A stretch of DNA of 64,000 bases, taken from an uncultured Muribaculaceae bacterium (GTDB taxonomy: Bacteria > Bacteroidota > Bacteroidia > Bacteroidales > Muribaculaceae). The position numbers were made by a program, and so were the translations under genes. Below the pieces are notes generated by a model, which did no database searches, was not told the DNA's origin, and saw nothing but the letters and a program-made list of their open reading frames with translations. The stretch is taken from contig CANCXM010000001.1 of NCBI GenBank assembly GCA_947381945.1, positions 1-64,000 of the forward strand, given 5' to 3'. Shown here piece by piece: positions 16,163-24,890 of the stretch. How positions within the stretch are numbered: the first letter of the stretch is position 1; each line of letters opens with the position of its first letter.

Positions 16163-17512
16163 ATGACTGAAAAACGCGCTCAGTTCACCACTCGTCTCGG
16201 AGTGATTGCGACGACTGTCGGTTCGGCGGTCGGGCTTGGTAATATCTGGAGATTCCCTTTTGAGGCCGGTGTCCACGGAGGTGGAGCCTTCCTGCTCATC
16301 GACCTCTTCTTCATATTTATAATAGGTGTGCCGGTGGTGTGTGCCGAGTTTATCATCGGGCGTCACACCGGACTTAATGTCCGCGGAGCCTTCCGCGCGC
16401 TTGCTCCCGGCAAGCCGTGGGGAATCGTGGGCTATCTCGGCCTTTTGGCTTCCATACTGATTCTCAGTTTCTACTCTGTCGTGGCAGGATGGACACTCGA
16501 ATACATCTACCAGTCGCTCACAGGTTTCGGCGGCGTCAGTTCGGTCGACGGTCTGCACGACCGTTTCGACGGTTTCGCCACCTCCAACTGGAGGCCGCTG
16601 ATGTGGACACTGATATTTCTTGCCCTGAACTATATCGTGCTTTCGAGAGGGGTGCAGAAGGGAATAGAGAAGATGTCAAACATCATGATGCCCTTGCTTT
16701 TCGTAATCCTCGTGGTCTTCTGCATCAACTCATTGCGTATGCCTGCCGCCGGGGAGGGCCTGACCTTCCTTTTCAAACCTGATTTCTCGAAAGTGACACC
16801 ATCGGTCATGCTCGGTGCCATGGGACAGGCCTTCTTCTCGCTCAGTCTCGGACTCGGTTGCCTCATTACATATTCGAGCTACTTCAAGAAAGATACGCCT
16901 CTGCTGAAGACAGCCGGAATAATGGCTTCGCTCGATACTTTAGTGGCCATTCTTGCCGGAGTCATCATCTTTCCGGCAGTATTCACCTTCGGGATGGAAC
17001 CTGCTGCCGGACCGAAACTTGTGTTTGAGATCTTGCCCTCGATATTCATGCATCTGCCCGGCTCGATGCTGTGGTCGACACTGTTTTTCATCCTTCTCTT
17101 CCTTGCCTCGCTGTCATCGACAATATCCATGAGCGAGATTACCATCGCCTACATGACGGATGAGTTCGGCTACTCGCGCAGGAAGGCGACGATTTGCAAC
17201 ACCGCCGTTGCCATGGTGCTCGGTGCGGTGTGTGCCCTCTCGTTTGGAGCGTTGTCGGGATGGACGGTGTGCGGACTGACGGTTTTCAATCTCTTCGACT
17301 ATCTTTCGTCCAACATCCTTCTGCCCGTAGGCGGCATGATTATCTCCATCTTCGTCGGGTGGGTGCTCGACAAGAGTATCGTTCGCCGTGAACTTATCGG
17401 CAAGGACAGCGGAGTACGTCCGTGGATGGTCACGGTCGTGGTTGCCTGTCTGCGCTATGTCGCTCCTGCCTGTATAGGGCTTGTGTTCATCTATGGGCTC
17501 GGAATCTTCTGA
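16163..17512 (+). CDS. Neurotransmitter:sodium symporter family transporter
   Basis: A 449-residue inner-membrane transporter of the NSS/SNF family (LeuT fold), which couples sodium entry to uptake of amino acids or related solutes. The first helix has the hallmark RLGVIATTVGSAVGLGNIWR with the sodium-site unwinding at VGLGN, followed by FPFEAGVHGGGAFLLIDLFF. About eleven hydrophobic helices follow, including AFFSLSLGLGCLITYSSYF (helix 6 to 7 region). The substrate cannot be predicted from sequence alone. It stands alone, with 261 bases before it lacking a recognisable -7 box and about 200 bases after it before glgB. Confidence 0.92.
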   Translation: MTEKRAQFTTRLGVIATTVGSAVGLGNIWRFPFEAGVHGGGAFLLIDLFFIFIIGVPVVCAEFIIGRHTGLNVRGAFRALAPGKPWGIVGYLGLLASILILSFYSVVAGWTLEYIYQSLTGFGGVSSVDGLHDRFDGFATSNWRPLMWTLIFLALNYIVLSRGVQKGIEKMSNIMMPLLFVILVVFCINSLRMPAAGEGLTFLFKPDFSKVTPSVMLGAMGQAFFSLSLGLGCLITYSSYFKKDTPLLKTAGIMASLDTLVAILAGVIIFPAVFTFGMEPAAGPKLVFEILPSIFMHLPGSMLWSTLFFILLFLASLSSTISMSEITIAYMTDEFGYSRRKATICNTAVAMVLGAVCALSFGALSGWTVCGLTVFNLFDYLSSNILLPVGGMIISIFVGWVLDKSIVRRELIGKDSGVRPWMVTVVVACLRYVAPACIGLVFIYGLGIF

Positions 17513-17629
17513 GCCCCCTGAAAGGTCAGGCAGAACCTTATAGGGCATCGCACAAAATGTACGACCCTCTTAAAGATTAAATAGACATAAAAAATATTTG
17601 ATTATAGCTGATTATTGGAAAATTATTGT

Positions 17630-17663
17630 TAAGTTTGTGGAAACAAAGCCCGCTTCCGGCGGG
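17630..17663 (+). promoter_or_regulatory. -7 promoter box and leader hairpin before glgB
   Basis: TAAGTTTG (17630-17637) matches TAnnTTTG; transcription would start near 17643. The leader then has a small GC hairpin, CCCGC (17649-17653) with GCGGG (17659-17663). The leader is about 70 nt. No clean -33 TTTG is seen. Confidence 0.5.
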
Positions 17664-17715
17664 TTGATATATTCGAATTTACAATACTTCTCCGGACTAA
17701 TCATCGATTCTCCCC

Positions 17716-19776
17716 ATGAAAAAGAAGACTCTCAACATTATCAAGAACGATCCCTGGCTTGAACCTTATACCGACGCGATTGTCGGCCGTCACAACGACG
17801 CACTTGCCAAGGAAGCCGAACTCTGCGGCTCTGAAGGCACTCTCGATACCTTTGCAAACGCACACAATTTTTTCGGTCTCCACCGCACTGCCGACGGAGG
17901 CTGGGTGTTCCGCGAATGGGCACCAAACGCTACTGCCATCAATCTCATAGGCGACTTCTCGAAGTGGAAGCTTATGAAAAAATATGCCCTCAAACCGAAG
18001 AAAAACGGTGTGTGGGAAATCAAACTCAAACCGACCGATCTCCATCACGGCGACCTTTACAAGATGAAGGTCACTTGGGACGGTGGCGAGGGTGAACGCA
18101 TCCCCGCCTACGCCACCCGCGTCGTGCAGGACGAGAACACGAAAGTATTCTCCGCCCAGGTCTGGGCGCCCGAACCTTACAAGTGGAAGGTGCGCCGTTT
18201 CCGCCCCGACACCCGTCCGCTCCTCATCTATGAGTGCCATATTGGCATGGCTCAGGAAAGAGAGGGAATCGGCACATACGCTGAATTCCGCGACCTTATC
18301 CTCCCGCGTATTGCGGCCGACGGCTACAATGCCATACAGATTATGGCCATTCAGGAACATCCGTATTATGGTTCGTTCGGCTACCATGTGTCGAGCTTCT
18401 ACGCTCCATCGAGCCGCTTCGGTACGCCAGAAGAGCTTAAGAGCCTCATTGACCGTGCCCATGAGCTCGGCATCGCCGTCATCATGGACATTGTCCATTC
18501 CCACGCCGTGAAGAACGAGGTCGAGGGTCTTGGACGTCTCGACGGCAGCTATGACCAGTATTTCTACGGTGACGGTCGCCGCGAGCACCCGGCATGGGAT
18601 TCGCTCTGCTTCGACTATGGCAAGAACGACGTCATCAACTTCCTTCTCTCAAACTGCAAATACTGGCTTCAGGAATTCCGTTTCGACGGCTTCCGTTTCG
18701 ACGGTGTGACCTCGATGCTCTACTACAGCCACGGTCTCGGTCAGGCATTCGGAGGATATGATGATTACTACAACGGTGGTCAGGACACCAATGCCATCAC
18801 ATATCTCACCCTCGCCAACAAACTTATCCATCAGATCAACCCCAACGCGATTACCATCGCCGAGGAGATGAGTGGTATGCCCGGTCTTGCAGTACCTGTC
18901 AAGGACGGTGGCATCGGCTTTGACTACCGTATGGCAATGGGTATCCCTGACTACTGGATTAAGGTTCTCAAGGAGAAGAAAGACGAGGATTGGCATCCGA
19001 CATCTATTTTCTGGGAGCTGACCAACCGTCGCGCCGACGAAAAGACAATCTCCTACGTCGAGAGCCATGACCAGGCACTCGTGGGCGACAAGACAGTCAT
19101 CTTCCGCCTTATCGACAAGGAAATGTATTGGCACATGATGAAGGACGACGACAATATGGTCGTTGCCCGTGGCATGGCGCTCCACAAGATGATACGTCTG
19201 GTGACCGCATCGACCATCAACGGCGGTTATCTCAACTTCATGGGCAACGAGTTCGGCCATCCCGAATGGATTGACTTCCCGCGCGAAGGCAATGGCTGGA
19301 GCTATAAGTATGCCCGCCGCCAGTGGGACCTCGTCGACCGCAAGGATTTGAAATATGAATTGCTCAATGCGTTCGACAACGCTATGGTCCACCTCATTTC
19401 GGGTGTCTATAATTTCCAGTCACTTCCCGTTGTGAAGCTTTGGGAGAAGGACGACGACCAGGTGCTTGCTTACATGCGCGGCGACCTTGTGTTTGTCTTC
19501 AACTTCAATCCCTCCAAGGCGTTCACCGGCTATGGAGTCCTTGCTCCGGCTGGCGAGTATGATGTCGTGCTGTCGACCGACAATCCCGAATTCGGCGGCT
19601 ATGGCAACATCGACGAGACTGTCAGCCATCTCACTCAGAACGATCCTCTCTTCGCTCCCTCCGGGCGTGAATGGCTCCGCCTCTATCTTCCCCCGCGTTC
19701 CGCACAGGTGCTCCGCCTCCGCCGTGCCCAGCCCGAGAAGAAAACAAGAGCGACCAAGACAAAGAAAGCTGAATGA
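17716..19776 (+). CDS. glgB: 1,4-alpha-glucan branching enzyme (GH13)
   Basis: A 686-residue cytoplasmic enzyme that introduces alpha-1,6 branches in glycogen. It has an N-terminal CBM48-type domain (WVFREWAPNATAINLIGDFS), then the GH13 barrel: IMDIVHSHAVKNEVEGL, nucleophile Asp in FRFDGVTSMLYYSHG, acid/base Glu in AITIAEEMSGMPG, and the third Asp in YVESHDQALVGDKT. The C-terminal beta domain includes DLVFVFNFNPSKAF. The block NFMGNEFGHPEWIDFPREGN resembles the eukaryote-like branching enzymes found in Bacteroidetes. The C-terminal tail is lysine/arginine-rich. It converges with the GH28 gene. Confidence 0.95.
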   Translation: MKKKTLNIIKNDPWLEPYTDAIVGRHNDALAKEAELCGSEGTLDTFANAHNFFGLHRTADGGWVFREWAPNATAINLIGDFSKWKLMKKYALKPKKNGVWEIKLKPTDLHHGDLYKMKVTWDGGEGERIPAYATRVVQDENTKVFSAQVWAPEPYKWKVRRFRPDTRPLLIYECHIGMAQEREGIGTYAEFRDLILPRIAADGYNAIQIMAIQEHPYYGSFGYHVSSFYAPSSRFGTPEELKSLIDRAHELGIAVIMDIVHSHAVKNEVEGLGRLDGSYDQYFYGDGRREHPAWDSLCFDYGKNDVINFLLSNCKYWLQEFRFDGFRFDGVTSMLYYSHGLGQAFGGYDDYYNGGQDTNAITYLTLANKLIHQINPNAITIAEEMSGMPGLAVPVKDGGIGFDYRMAMGIPDYWIKVLKEKKDEDWHPTSIFWELTNRRADEKTISYVESHDQALVGDKTVIFRLIDKEMYWHMMKDDDNMVVARGMALHKMIRLVTASTINGGYLNFMGNEFGHPEWIDFPREGNGWSYKYARRQWDLVDRKDLKYELLNAFDNAMVHLISGVYNFQSLPVVKLWEKDDDQVLAYMRGDLVFVFNFNPSKAFTGYGVLAPAGEYDVVLSTDNPEFGGYGNIDETVSHLTQNDPLFAPSGREWLRLYLPPRSAQVLRLRRAQPEKKTRATKTKKAE

Positions 19777-19811
19777 AATGCCAATCCTTAGATTGAATTT
19801 TCAAATTTAGT

Positions 19812-19913
19812 ATACAAAAGCACAAAAGCTAAGAAAAGACATAAGTTTCAGAGGTGTAGATGGTTCAACCTTAATGAAACTTATGTCTTTTCTTAGCTTT
19901 TGTGCTTCTGTAT
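19812..19913. repeat. Long inverted repeat between convergent genes
   Basis: Arms of 39 bases (19812-19850 and 19875-19913) are complementary with one mismatch, around a 24-base loop. The right arm starts TGAAACTTATGTCTTTTCTT. The stem is AT-rich, unlike usual terminators, but sits exactly between the ends of glgB (plus) and the GH28 gene (minus), so a bidirectional terminator is the simplest reading. A transposon-derived fold-back is the alternative. Confidence 0.85.
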
Positions 19914-19936
19914 CTTGGACGTTAGATCATGCAGAT

Positions 19937-21490
19937 TTACTTGATGACTACATCCTTGTTTTCGCCGGTGTAGACGATTTTGTCGGCATCCGGTGAGTTG
20001 AATGTGCAGTTGGTGAGTTTGGCATCAATGACATTGTTGATAGTCAGGGCCGGACCCTTGGTCGAAGTGATGCTGACGTTGTCAAACTTGATTCCGGTGG
20101 ACTCTGAAAGCAGGCCGCCGTTGGTCGCTGTGAAGATTGAATTGGTCAGTTTTACGTTTTCGATGTGCATTTCGGGGAGACCGTTGAACTTGACCGACAT
20201 TCCGGAGTTGAACGAGGCCACGTTGTTGATGGTGATGTTGCGGAACTGGGGAGTAGTCTCGTCGACCGGCGGGATTGTCTTGGGAGCGTTCTTTACCCAA
20301 TAGTAGAGGTCGAAGAGGAGACCTTCACCGCTGATGTTGAGCATGTTGATGTTGTCGATATAGATGTTCTCGACCACACCGCCGCGTCCGCGTGTGCTCT
20401 TGAAACGGAGACCGACATCAGTGCCGATGAACTGGCAGTCGGTGACCGATACATTGTTGACACCGCCCGACATTTCGCTGCCGACCACGAAACCACCGTG
20501 GCCCTGGAACACACGGCAGTCCTTCACGATTACATTCTCGGTCGGGATTCCGCGCTTGCGTCCATCCTCATCCTTGCCGGACTTGATACAGATAGCATCG
20601 TCGCCGACATCGAGGGTTGAGCGGTAGATGATTACGTTCTTGCAGGATTCAACGTCAAGACCGTCGCCGTTCTGGGCATATTCGGGGTTTTTGATGTAGA
20701 CATCGTCGATGATGAGGTTCTCACACATGAGCGGATGGAGGTTCCATGCCGGTGAGTTCTGGAAGAGGACACCCTGGAGATAGACATTCTTACACTTCAC
20801 GAACTTAAGCATCACGGGACGGATGAAATGTTTGATGGCCGATGCTTCCTCTTTGGTAAGGTTCTTGAGATTGTCGCGCACCTTCTCGCCTTCGATATAG
20901 TTTTCGGAGGGATACCAAGTGTTGTCGTTCTTCACGATACCACCCGAAGCCACGAGACGTTTCCATTGTCCGGCGGTCATCTTGTCGCGTTTCACCTGTC
21001 GCCATGCGCCGCCGTTGCCGTCGATCACACCGTCGCCTGTGATTGCGATGTTTTCAAGATTCTCTCCGTTGAGGGGAGAGATGGCGCGGTAGGCTTCGTA
21101 GCCCTCATAGACGGTGTAGACGACAGGATAGAGGTCTGTTTCGGGCGAGAAGAGGATAAGCGCACCGCCGTCGAGATGGAGATTGATGTTTGATTTGAAG
21201 GTGATGGGACCGGTCAGCCAGATGCCTGCTGGTACATTGAGAGTGCCGCCACCTTTCGAAGCGAGGGCATCGATGGCTTTTGCGAAAGCTTCGGTGTTGA
21301 GAGTCTTGCCGTCGGCTACCGCACCGAAATCGGTCAGTGATACCTCGCGGTCAGGGAATGTGGGTTTGTCGATTACGGGCATTTCAAAAGGAAGCCCTTC
21401 GTAGAGGTGGCTGTAGGAGGATTTTTCACCTGCGGCCAAAGCCACTGTCGAGCTCAGACACAGTCCGAGCATAGCTGTAAGAAATCTCAT
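19937..21490 (-). CDS. Secreted GH28 family pectinase (polygalacturonase-like)
   Basis: A 517-residue exported parallel beta-helix enzyme. A signal peptide (MRFLTAMLGLCLSSTVALAA) precedes the domain that opens VSLTDFGAVADGKTLNTEAF and VPAGIWLTGPITFKSNINLH. Catalytic-site motifs of GH28 are NGDGLDVESCKNV, DVGDDAICIKSGKD and GHGGFVVGSEMSGGV, supplying the acidic residues and the conserved histidine-containing loop. It should hydrolyse galacturonic-acid linkages in pectin (homogalacturonan or rhamnogalacturonan); exo or endo action cannot be told. It is transcribed from its own promoter and lies apart from the larger glycan locus at 36-48 kb. Confidence 0.92.
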   Translation of the reverse strand: MRFLTAMLGLCLSSTVALAAGEKSSYSHLYEGLPFEMPVIDKPTFPDREVSLTDFGAVADGKTLNTEAFAKAIDALASKGGGTLNVPAGIWLTGPITFKSNINLHLDGGALILFSPETDLYPVVYTVYEGYEAYRAISPLNGENLENIAITGDGVIDGNGGAWRQVKRDKMTAGQWKRLVASGGIVKNDNTWYPSENYIEGEKVRDNLKNLTKEEASAIKHFIRPVMLKFVKCKNVYLQGVLFQNSPAWNLHPLMCENLIIDDVYIKNPEYAQNGDGLDVESCKNVIIYRSTLDVGDDAICIKSGKDEDGRKRGIPTENVIVKDCRVFQGHGGFVVGSEMSGGVNNVSVTDCQFIGTDVGLRFKSTRGRGGVVENIYIDNINMLNISGEGLLFDLYYWVKNAPKTIPPVDETTPQFRNITINNVASFNSGMSVKFNGLPEMHIENVKLTNSIFTATNGGLLSESTGIKFDNVSITSTKGPALTINNVIDAKLTNCTFNSPDADKIVYTGENKDVVIK

Positions 21491-21565
21491 GGTGTTGTTA
21501 GATTCTTGCTTTTATGATTAATAATTGAATAATCAAAAGTGAATATTTTCGGTCAGATTTTCGCT

Positions 21566-21597
21566 CAAAGGTACTAATAAATTCTCTAAACCGCAAA
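21566..21597 (-). promoter_or_regulatory. Promoter for the GH28 gene
   Basis: -7 box TACCTTTG (21566-21573) and -33 box TTTG (21594-21597) on the minus strand, 20 bases apart. The leader would be about 70 nt. Confidence 0.78.
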
Positions 21598-21697
21598 CCA
21601 CGGACCCAAACCGCTCCAGGCCATAAGGTAATAATAACGTTCTGACAATAAAAATAAATTAACCTGTGGTTAGAGACATAATATTTGGAAAAATCGT

Positions 21698-21705
21698 TAC
21701 CTTTG
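21698..21705 (+). promoter_or_regulatory. -7 promoter box for the AAA ATPase/DUF4276 cassette
   Basis: TACCTTTG on the plus strand. The only nearby TTTG (21684-21687) is too close to be a -33 box. The leader to ATG 21820 would be about 110 nt. Confidence 0.55.
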
Positions 21706-21819
21706 TGGATAGTCCGCTTAATGCGTGGCTTTAAAGTATGATTGACCGGAAAAGAGCTGTCAGAATACGGACGGTTGCTTTCTTTATGAAGTCGACATTT
21801 CCAAAAATCGGATATACCT

Positions 21820-22980
21820 ATGTTAAAAAGAGTCATAATTGATAATTATAAATCCATCCGTCATGCCGAGATTGATTTCGGCAGGATTAATATTCTTATT
21901 GGAGAAAATGGTGCGGGAAAAAGCAACCTGTGTTCATTTTTTGAATTGGCTCAGGTCGGTTCGCACGGTATGAATCAATACATTCATACCCATTTGGGAA
22001 TGGGTAGAATCCTTCATGGAGGTTCAAGAAAATCACGGAGACTTTCAGGGCAATTGCTCTTTGCAGGCACTACAAATAGCGATGATAAATTAAATGAACA
22101 GGGCAATACTGCCTATTCGATTGAAATCGGGATTGCTATTGATGGCACGACACCAGTTGTACTGGAGGAAGCCCAATATGTCCGCATTCCTGAAGGTTCC
22201 GGGATAGAAGCGGGTGAGAAATCACTTTTGGGTGGAGTTGCCGAGGACGAGGAACTGCGGCAGCTTAATGTTGGTATGGTAGCTGAAAGCAACCCCGGCT
22301 TTTTGTCTGCTGTTGGTAGAGTTCGTTTTATTAAAGTCCCTATAAATTCAATTTCTATATTCCATTTCTCGGATACAGGAGACGGTGCGGAAATCCGGAG
22401 CAAGGTGAGCCTGGATGACAATGCCGAACTGAAGAAAAATGGCGGGAATCTTGCAGCGATACTCTATCTTATCAAGGAGAAGGATCCGCAGGCTTTCCGA
22501 TTGATAGAGTCTATGATGCGCAGGGTCGCTCCATATTTTAAATGCTTTGACCTTAAGCCCGACAGGTTGAATCCAAACCTTATCACTATAGAATGGAAGG
22601 AACTGGATTCGGAAGTATATCTTGATTCCACATCTTTTTCAGACGGCACAATAAGGTTTCTGGCTCTTTCTGTGCTCCTTTTGCAACCCAATCCTCCGAA
22701 GACAATAGTCATTGATGAACCTGAACTTGGATTGCATCCTGCTGCTATCTCCATGCTTGCCGGACTTATCCGCAGGGCCTCCCATAAATCTCAGATAATA
22801 GTGGCGACGCAATCACCTGATTTGCTTAGTGAATTCTCACTCAATGATGTGATTGTTGTTGACAGGAGGGATGGTCAGTCAACATTCAACCGTTTTGACG
22901 AAGAGACATTCAAGGAATGGCTTAGCGAGTATTCGGTCGGAGAACTCTGGAAGAAAAATCTTATAGGAGGACAGCCATGA
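21820..22980 (+). CDS. OLD/RecF-like AAA ATPase
   Basis: A 386-residue ABC-class ATPase of the AAA_15/AAA_21 group. Walker A is LIGENGAGKSN near residue 33, Walker B is TIVIDEPELGLHP near 303, with a degenerate signature in TSFSDGTIRFLALSVLL and a switch region VATQSPDLLSEF. This is the ATPase part of OLD-family proteins but without the C-terminal TOPRIM domain; that role may be filled by the next gene, whose start overlaps this stop in an ATGA. The pair resembles split ATPase/nuclease anti-phage systems. The start follows a 110-nt leader from a -7 box. Confidence 0.88.
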   Translation: MLKRVIIDNYKSIRHAEIDFGRINILIGENGAGKSNLCSFFELAQVGSHGMNQYIHTHLGMGRILHGGSRKSRRLSGQLLFAGTTNSDDKLNEQGNTAYSIEIGIAIDGTTPVVLEEAQYVRIPEGSGIEAGEKSLLGGVAEDEELRQLNVGMVAESNPGFLSAVGRVRFIKVPINSISIFHFSDTGDGAEIRSKVSLDDNAELKKNGGNLAAILYLIKEKDPQAFRLIESMMRRVAPYFKCFDLKPDRLNPNLITIEWKELDSEVYLDSTSFSDGTIRFLALSVLLLQPNPPKTIVIDEPELGLHPAAISMLAGLIRRASHKSQIIVATQSPDLLSEFSLNDVIVVDRRDGQSTFNRFDEETFKEWLSEYSVGELWKKNLIGGQP

Positions 22981-23645
22981 AAAGATTGGATATAATAGTA
23001 GAAGGATACTCCGAACGTGAGTTTATTTCAGAGGTGTTTGCTCCGTATCTTGAAAGTCACGGAATCATAGATGCATATAATGTCTCTCCTATAATGGTGA
23101 GGACCAATCCGAATCATAGGGGTGGTGCCACTTCATATACTCAGATTAAGTCCGACATCCGTAGGGCGCTTCATTCTGCCAATCAGCGTCTTGTAGTGTC
23201 GATGCTGATTGATTTTTTCGGTCGCCCTTCAAATCTTCCTTCATTAGATAGATCGGTTAAGCCTGTAAGCGACTATGAGATGGCGGATGCAATCGAGGCT
23301 GCTATTGCAGACGATATAGGTGATTCACGCTTTATCCCATATCTGCAGATGCACGAATTTGAAGCATTCCTGTTTGTATCTACGAAAGGCTTTGAGTATT
23401 GCTATAATGGTAATGCTGTTGGCTATCAGAAATTTAAAAGCATAATTGAAGAGTATGAGAATCCGGAGGATATAAACACCACTCCTGCCGGTGCCCCGTC
23501 AAAACGCATATTGTCGATTATTCCTGATTATGATAAGGTTATACATGGGAATACCATCATCATGGAGAACGGCTTGGATATGATTCTTGCAAAATGTCCG
23601 CGGTTCAGAGCTTGGGTTGACAAGTTGGTTGAAAAATTGTCATGA
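22977..23645 (+). CDS. DUF4276 protein, predicted TOPRIM-like partner of the ATPase
   Basis: A 222-residue protein matching DUF4276. The start KRLDIIVEGYSEREFISEVF has the TOPRIM-like E-G-x-S/T-E pattern, and VVSMLIDFFGRPSNLPSLD supplies an acidic strand end followed by glycine. A further conserved block is YLQMHEFEAFLFVSTKGFEY, with SKRILSIIPDYDKVIHGN toward the end. TOPRIM-type folds in OLD and related systems act as metal-dependent nucleases; that activity here is inferred. The 4-base overlap with the ATPase gene implies coupled expression and a shared complex. Confidence 0.82.
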   Translation: MKRLDIIVEGYSEREFISEVFAPYLESHGIIDAYNVSPIMVRTNPNHRGGATSYTQIKSDIRRALHSANQRLVVSMLIDFFGRPSNLPSLDRSVKPVSDYEMADAIEAAIADDIGDSRFIPYLQMHEFEAFLFVSTKGFEYCYNGNAVGYQKFKSIIEEYENPEDINTTPAGAPSKRILSIIPDYDKVIHGNTIIMENGLDMILAKCPRFRAWVDKLVEKLS

Positions 23646-23677
23646 CGAAAACTTCGATGGATTCGTGAGGCTTCCGA

Positions 23678-23709
23678 TTTGCTTTATTCGGGGCATTTGA
23701 TTACTTTTG
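23678..23709 (+). promoter_or_regulatory. Promoter for the YhcH-family gene
   Basis: TTTG (23678-23681) and TACTTTTG (23702-23709) are 20 bases apart, a full Bacteroidetes promoter beginning just after the DUF4276 stop. Leader about 30 nt. Confidence 0.78.
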
Positions 23710-23746
23710 CAGTATATTGTTTCAACTCCCATAAATCACAAGAACC

Positions 23747-24304
23747 ATGTCAACAGAATCTGTAATCACTCCTGCCGAGGCGCGCGAGTGGGTTGAGAGC
23801 CGCGAATGGGCCAACGGATGGAATGTCAATGTCGATGCTACTGTCGATGCTGTGGAATTTGCCACCCAATACCGTCGTAACAAACCCCTTTGGGACAAGC
23901 TCTTCAAATTCCTTGCCGAGACTGACCCCATGACACTCGAACCCGGCAAGATTGAACTTGAGAAGGGTCGTCTGTGGATCAACGTCCCCGAAGCATATAC
24001 TCCGAAATCAATCGAGGAGACAAGAACTGAAAACCACCGTAAGTTCATCGACCTCCAGTACACTTTCGTGGGCGATGAGCTTTATGGACTTGCCGATGCC
24101 GACAAGGTGACACCCACAATGGAATATGACCCCGTGAAGGACCGCACTTTCTACCGTCTTGATGCTCCCGCATCTTACGTTCCCGCAGGTGCCGACCGCT
24201 TCTTCCTCTACTTCCCCAAGGATCTCCACCAGCCTTCGGTGCGCACTTCGGAAAATCCCGGACTCTCGCGCAAGCTCGTCGGTAAGATTGAGTATGCCGA
24301 ATAA
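23747..24304 (+). CDS. YhcH/YjgK/YiaL family protein
   Basis: A 185-residue cupin-like protein of the YhcH/EbgC/YiaL group, members of which act as sugar anomerases (for sialic acid) or accessory subunits of sugar enzymes. Family features are NVPEAYTPKSIEETRTENHR, KFIDLQYTFVGDELYGLADA and the C-terminal FFLYFPKDLHQPSVRTSENP, with the metal-binding histidine in DLHQP. The N-terminal extension of about 45 residues is longer than in E. coli YhcH. It is monocistronic, with its own promoter and a terminator. The sugar substrate is not evident from the neighbours. Confidence 0.88.
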   Translation: MSTESVITPAEAREWVESREWANGWNVNVDATVDAVEFATQYRRNKPLWDKLFKFLAETDPMTLEPGKIELEKGRLWINVPEAYTPKSIEETRTENHRKFIDLQYTFVGDELYGLADADKVTPTMEYDPVKDRTFYRLDAPASYVPAGADRFFLYFPKDLHQPSVRTSENPGLSRKLVGKIEYAE

Positions 24305-24330
24305 GCTCGATATAATGATAAAATCAAAGC

Positions 24331-24371
24331 AGACAGGCCCGGCAACCCCGACAGCCTGTCTGTTCTTTTTT
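24331..24371 (+). terminator. Terminator after the YhcH-family gene
   Basis: AGACAGGC (24331-24338) pairs with GCCTGTCT (24354-24361), followed by a T-rich run. It ends about 28 bases before the Fur-family start codon. Confidence 0.85.
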
Positions 24372-24398
24372 CATAACCCCAAATGACTTGACTTCATC

Positions 24399-24821
24399 AT
24401 GGAAAACACGGTAATTGAAAGCCGGCTTCAGAAAAAGGGTGTCAAACCGACTGCCAACCGCATAACCGTCTTCCGGACTCTATCGGAGATGCAGGGGCCT
24501 GTCAGTCTTTCAGACCTTGAGGACAGATTGCCTACGCTGGACAGATCGAGCATCTTCCGGACACTCACTCTCTTTCTCGAACATCATCTGCTCCATTCAA
24601 TCGAGGACGGAAGCGGGTCGTTGAAATATGAGATGTGTGGCAACGATGATGACTGTTCAATCGACGATATGCATGTCCATTTCCATTGCGAGGTCTGTGG
24701 GAAGACATATTGCTTCGAGGACCTGCATATTCCGTCGGTCGACCTCCCCTCCGGTTTCATTCCGCGTTCGGTCAACTATGTGGTCAAGGGGATATGCGAC
24801 AGTTGCAAAAACAAACAATGA
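24399..24821 (+). CDS. Fur-family metalloregulator
   Basis: A 140-residue Fur-superfamily repressor. The winged helix spans the first 80 residues (GVKPTANRITVFRTLSEMQG, then LDRSSIFRTLTLFLEHHLLH). The dimer/metal domain has DDMHVHFHCEVCGKTYCFED, with the HVHFHC histidines and the first C-x2-C zinc pair, and GICDSCKNK with the second. Presence of both pairs indicates a structural zinc as in Fur, Zur and PerR. Its neighbours are two metal-exporting P-type ATPases, so it probably senses zinc or a similar metal and controls them. A palindrome right after its stop is a candidate operator. Confidence 0.9.
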   Translation: MENTVIESRLQKKGVKPTANRITVFRTLSEMQGPVSLSDLEDRLPTLDRSSIFRTLTLFLEHHLLHSIEDGSGSLKYEMCGNDDDCSIDDMHVHFHCEVCGKTYCFEDLHIPSVDLPSGFIPRSVNYVVKGICDSCKNKQ

Positions 24822-24827
24822 ATAAAG

Positions 24828-24846
24828 TTTGCAATCCGGTTGCAAA
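24828..24846. promoter_or_regulatory. Palindromic operator candidate (TTTGCAA-N5-TTGCAAA)
   Basis: TTTGCAATCCGGTTGCAAA is a perfect 7-bp inverted repeat with a 5-bp spacer, placed between the Fur-family stop and the -7 box of the first P-ATPase, where a repressor would block polymerase. It is the most likely site for the adjacent regulator, by position. Confidence 0.6.
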
Positions 24847-24856
24847 TGTTTTCTGT

Positions 24857-24864
24857 TATCTTTG
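24857..24864 (+). promoter_or_regulatory. -7 promoter box for the P-type ATPase genes
   Basis: TATCTTTG matches TAnnTTTG, about 27 bases before ATG 24891. It rules out the longer frame from 24840. The upstream palindrome overlaps the expected -33 region. Confidence 0.65.
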
Positions 24865-24890
24865 CAGAGAGAAACAGAAAACGACAATTT

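Noticed and set aside
21820..23645. Naming the ATPase/DUF4276 pair PARIS or Gabija
   Set aside because: PARIS uses a DUF4435 effector and Gabija has ATPase and TOPRIM in one protein with a UvrD-like helicase partner. The partner here differs, so only the broader OLD-like grouping is claimed.
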